Shown here piece by piece: positions 61,589 to 64,000 of a stretch of DNA of 64,000 nt. Numbering within the stretch: the first letter of the stretch is position 1; every line of letters begins with the position of its first letter. The DNA lies in NCBI RefSeq assembly GCF_023715615.1, contig NZ_JAMBOM010000001.1, positions 186,001-250,000 of the forward strand. Direction: 5' to 3'. Origin of the DNA: Sporosarcina aquimarina. GTDB lineage: Bacteria; Bacillota; Bacilli; Bacillales_A; Planococcaceae. The notes under the pieces are model-generated. The model searched no databases. It had not been told where the DNA came from and was given only the letters and a program-made list of their open reading frames with translations. Position numbers and translations under genes: made by a program.

Positions 61589-62425
61589 ATGTTCCGTGGA
61601 TTTTATACAGCAGGATCTGGAATGATTGCGCAACAGCGCAGAACAGAATTACTTTCCAACAATATGGCTAATGCCAATACGCCAGGCTTTAAAACAGATC
61701 AATCATCGATAAGATCATTTCCTGAAATGTTCTTGTCCAACCTGGATACTACAAAAGTGCCAGTCCAAAATAGCTTTCAGATGAAAGGCTTGAATCCAGT
61801 AGGCGCCCTTTCAACAGGAACATATTTACAAGAGACCATGCCACTCTTCACTCAAGGACAACTACGGGAAACGGAACTGACAACGGACATTGCACTTGTC
61901 GATGGAACGTTGCCTATCAATCCTGATACAGGTAAACCAGGTGCCATTTTCTACACGCTTGAAGGGTCAGATGGGGAACGTGCGTATACGAAAAGTGGAA
62001 ACTTCGCTTTAAATCCAGAAGGCTACCTAACGACTTCGTCTGGAAATTATGTGCTCGATCAAAATGGACAACGAATCCAATTGCCAAATGACGATTTTCA
62101 AGTTACCGAAGACGGCATTATAAAATACGGTGAATTGGAAGCAGCAACTCTCGGAATCAGCTACGCAGCGAATCCTGAAATGCTTGTGAAACGTGATAAC
62201 GGACTGTTTTATGCACAGCAAGACTTGCCGGACGCAAATGGTGCCCAAGGGGTCAGTTACTCATTCCAACAAGGGTTCATCGAGCAGTCGAACGTAGATG
62301 CATCTCGAACGATGACGGATATGATGACCGCTTACCGAGCATTTGAAGCCAATCAGAAAGTATTGCAAGCGTATGACCGCAGTATGGAAAAAGCGGTCTC
62401 TGAAATAGGTCGTGTCAATGGATAA
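61589..62425 (+). CDS. flhO: Flagellar hook-basal body protein FlhO
   Basis: 278 residues. Rod/hook family: N-terminal GFYTAGSGMIAQQRRTELLSNNMANANTPGFKTDQ and C-terminal EQSNVDASRTMTDMMTAYRAFEANQKVLQAYD, the two halves of the axial coiled coil, around a beta-rich middle. AAAAAGGAGG precedes ATG. Paralogue of the next gene. Confidence 0.92.
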   Translation: MFRGFYTAGSGMIAQQRRTELLSNNMANANTPGFKTDQSSIRSFPEMFLSNLDTTKVPVQNSFQMKGLNPVGALSTGTYLQETMPLFTQGQLRETELTTDIALVDGTLPINPDTGKPGAIFYTLEGSDGERAYTKSGNFALNPEGYLTTSSGNYVLDQNGQRIQLPNDDFQVTEDGIIKYGELEAATLGISYAANPEMLVKRDNGLFYAQQDLPDANGAQGVSYSFQQGFIEQSNVDASRTMTDMMTAYRAFEANQKVLQAYDRSMEKAVSEIGRVNG

Positions 62426-62461
62426 TCGCAAGCTTCGCATAAGCGAAAGGAGTCAAACTAA

Positions 62462-63289
62462 ATGATTCGTACGATGACAACAGCTGTTAATACCATGAAC
62501 CAGTTGCAAAACAACTTGGATATCATCGGAAATAATTTATCCAATATAGGAACACATGGTTACCAATCCAATCAGGCGAGTTTTCAGGAAATGTTGTATC
62601 AGCAATTCAACAATGACAAAGCGGATAATGCACCGCGACAATCACCTGAAGGCATACGCTACGGTGTTGGTGCGATGCTAGGTCAAACGCAAATGAACTG
62701 GAAAGTAGGAACTTTGCAACAAACAGGAAGAAATCTCGATTTCGCTCTTACTGAACCAAAGCAATATTTCAACGTGATTGTTCAAGGCGCTGATGGTCCT
62801 GAGACAGTGTACACACGTCAAGGGAACTTCTACCTTTCTCCGGGACAGGGAAACCGAGTGGCACTTGTTGACGGCGAAGGAAATGCTGTTGCAGATCGTG
62901 TTGGTAATGCAATTACCTTTAATGGTCCTGTCGATTCAGTTCAGCTGAAATCGGACGGTACACTAGTTGCAAGTTCGGCAAATCGAGCAGATCAGACAGC
63001 TGAATTAGCAGTTACTCTAATTGAGCGTCCTAACCTGATGACACGACTTTCCTCGACGCATTTAACACTTCCAGCTAACTTGGAAGAATTAAATGTAACT
63101 GAAGCCGATATTTTAACAGAAATTACTGGCCAGGAAGTCGGTGTACAGCAAGGAGCTCTTGAAGGGTCCAATGTTGACTATCAGAAAGAAATGACAGACC
63201 TCATCAACGTCCAGCGAGCGTATCAATTCAACTCACGTACGGTTTCTATCGCTGATCAGATGCTCGGCCTGGTCAATAATATCCGGTGA
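62462..63289 (+). CDS. flhP: Flagellar hook-basal body protein FlhP
   Basis: 275 residues. Same family: MTTAVNTMNQLQNNLDIIGNNLSNIGTHGYQ at the N terminus and LEGSNVDYQKEMTDLINVQRAYQFNSRTVSIADQM at the C terminus. Thirty-six bases after flhO; AAAGGAG before ATG. Confidence 0.92.
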   Translation: MIRTMTTAVNTMNQLQNNLDIIGNNLSNIGTHGYQSNQASFQEMLYQQFNNDKADNAPRQSPEGIRYGVGAMLGQTQMNWKVGTLQQTGRNLDFALTEPKQYFNVIVQGADGPETVYTRQGNFYLSPGQGNRVALVDGEGNAVADRVGNAITFNGPVDSVQLKSDGTLVASSANRADQTAELAVTLIERPNLMTRLSSTHLTLPANLEELNVTEADILTEITGQEVGVQQGALEGSNVDYQKEMTDLINVQRAYQFNSRTVSIADQMLGLVNNIR

Positions 63290-63309
63290 GTCAAGTGGGG
63301 AGTATTGAT

Positions 63310-63756
63310 ATGACAGATGAAAAAAGAAATACAGATATCCCGTCCCATTCGTCTTCTGAGTCGAATAAACCAGCTGCAAAAAGTCGGGCGGAAGCTAGAG
63401 CAACCCATGCAGCAACGGCTCAATCCGTATCGAACAGCGAGCAAGTAACCCGCAGTAAGAAAAAAGCTGAAGCGAAACCTGTGAAAAAAGAAGAAGCTGT
63501 GCAAAAAACACGGACAAAGCGTAAAGAGAAAATGGAGACGGAAGAAGGGACGGAGACAAAACCAGTTCGCTGGGTACAAATCCGCATTCTTCCTATATAT
63601 GTGCGTGTCATTTTGGTAATTCTGTTACTGATAATTGCTGCAGTAGTCGGTGCCGTTATTGGTTTTAGCATTCTAGGTGACGGAGCTGCAAGCGATATCT
63701 TCCAAAAAGATACGTGGTCACATATTTTTGATATCATGAGTGGTAAAGAGAAGTAA
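63310..63756 (+). CDS. EpuA-family membrane protein (often misnamed RNA polymerase beta subunit)
   Basis: 148 residues. A long, charged Lys/Glu/Ala-rich N-terminal cytoplasmic part (1-90) is followed by IRILPIYVRVILVILLLIIAAVVGAVIGFSILGDG (one membrane helix) and a short external tail ending FDIMSGKEK. This matches the small EpuA-like family found before fabZ in Bacillales. Start at ATG 63310 after GTGGGGAG; a GTG at 63286 overlaps the flhP stop but has no site. Confidence 0.75.
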   Translation: MTDEKRNTDIPSHSSSESNKPAAKSRAEARATHAATAQSVSNSEQVTRSKKKAEAKPVKKEEAVQKTRTKRKEKMETEEGTETKPVRWVQIRILPIYVRVILVILLLIIAAVVGAVIGFSILGDGAASDIFQKDTWSHIFDIMSGKEK

Positions 63757-63793
63757 ACGATAGATTATAGGGAAACCTAAAAGGAGAATCACT

Positions 63794-64000
63794 ATGCTGA
63801 CTGCTGAACAAATCCAAGCTATTATTCCGCATCGCTATCCATTCCTATTGGTCGACCGAATTCTTGAAGTTGAAGAAGGCGCGCGTGCAGTAGGGATAAA
63901 AAACGTAAGCATTAACGAAAACTACTTTAATGGGCACTTCCCGGGGTATCCGGTCATGCCAGGCGTGCTAATTGTAGAAGCACTAGCGCAAGTCGGGGCT
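63794..64000 (+). CDS. fabZ: 3-hydroxyacyl-ACP dehydratase FabZ, 3' end outside window
   Basis: 69 codons present. Hot-dog fold dehydratase of fatty acid synthesis. The visible part has [20 protein letters not shown] and the catalytic-His block [34 protein letters not shown] precedes ATG 63794. The frame runs off the end of the window. Confidence 0.96.
   Translation, partial: MLTAEQIQAIIPHRYPFLLVDRILEVEEGARAVGIKNVSINENYFNGHFPGYPVMPGVLIVEALAQVGA

Overview
The window is chromosomal DNA of an endospore-forming, motile Bacillota of the Bacillales. It carries spo0F, spoIIR, spoIID, spoIIQ, spoIIID, flagellar flhO/flhP, Shine-Dalgarno sites complementary to a Bacillus-type 16S end, and frequent TTG/GTG starts. 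Gene order follows the Bacillus subtilis argS-fadF-rpoE-pyrG-spo0F-fbaA-rho-prfA-ywlC-glyA-upp-atp-murA-mbl-fabZ backbone. The moderate GC content, the interleaved fatty-acid genes and the style of the intergenic repeats suggest a Planococcaceae member such as Sporosarcina; that genus call is an inference.

Layout. 1-1561: 3' part of argS. 1617-2215: three tandem copies of a 214-bp intergenic repeat. 2262-12463: a cobalamin-riboswitch-controlled corrinoid uptake and salvage operon (btuF, btuC, a btuD-cbiZ fusion, cbiB, a cobD-cobU fusion, a shortened cobQ, cobS, cobC, a second cobU-like gene, pduO-type adenosyltransferase, an AIR-synthase-like gene). No cobT is present. 12920-24646: fatty and branched acyl-CoA degradation (fadF, thiolase, hydroxybutyryl-CoA dehydrogenase, two acyl-CoA dehydrogenases, a TetR regulator, icmF). 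IcmF needs adenosylcobalamin, so it is a likely local consumer of the salvage operon's product. 25104-35637: rpoE, pyrG, spo0F, fbaA, fsa, murA2, glpX, rho, rpmE. 35740-45042: tdk, prfA, prmC, spoIIR, ywlC, mntP, ywlE, a chemoreceptor, rpiB, ywlG, glyA. 45614-47388: upp, mnaA. 48155-55222: complete F1Fo ATP synthase operon atpIBEFHAGDC. 55328-64000: ywzB, murA1, spoIID, spoIIQ, spoIIID, mbl, flhO, flhP, epuA-like and the 5' part of fabZ.

The feature not explained by known genes is a family of intergenic arrays with a strict 20-21 bp period (two helical turns). They are built around TGATC/TGCTC cores and occur at 1617-2215, 12663-12822, 16601-16760, 19096-19526, 27740-27930, 34749-34908, 45133-45508 and 59121-59990. 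Many alternate a GATC unit with a GCTC unit, giving 40-41 bp dimers. Three arrays hold exactly eight units, and both orientations occur. Some sit inside apparent operons. I do not recognise a named family for them. Separate GC-rich imperfect-palindrome elements of a general Bacillales type lie at 24781-24990, 34486-34655 and 34925-35225.

Regulatory signals readable in the sequence include the cobalamin riboswitch with its terminator, a pyrG promoter/leader of the reiterative-transcription type, a perfect cre site before the thiolase, a palindrome inside the fadF promoter, and sigma-H/sigma-E-like promoters before spo0F, spoIID and spoIIID. No rRNA, tRNA, CRISPR, prophage or intact insertion sequence was seen.
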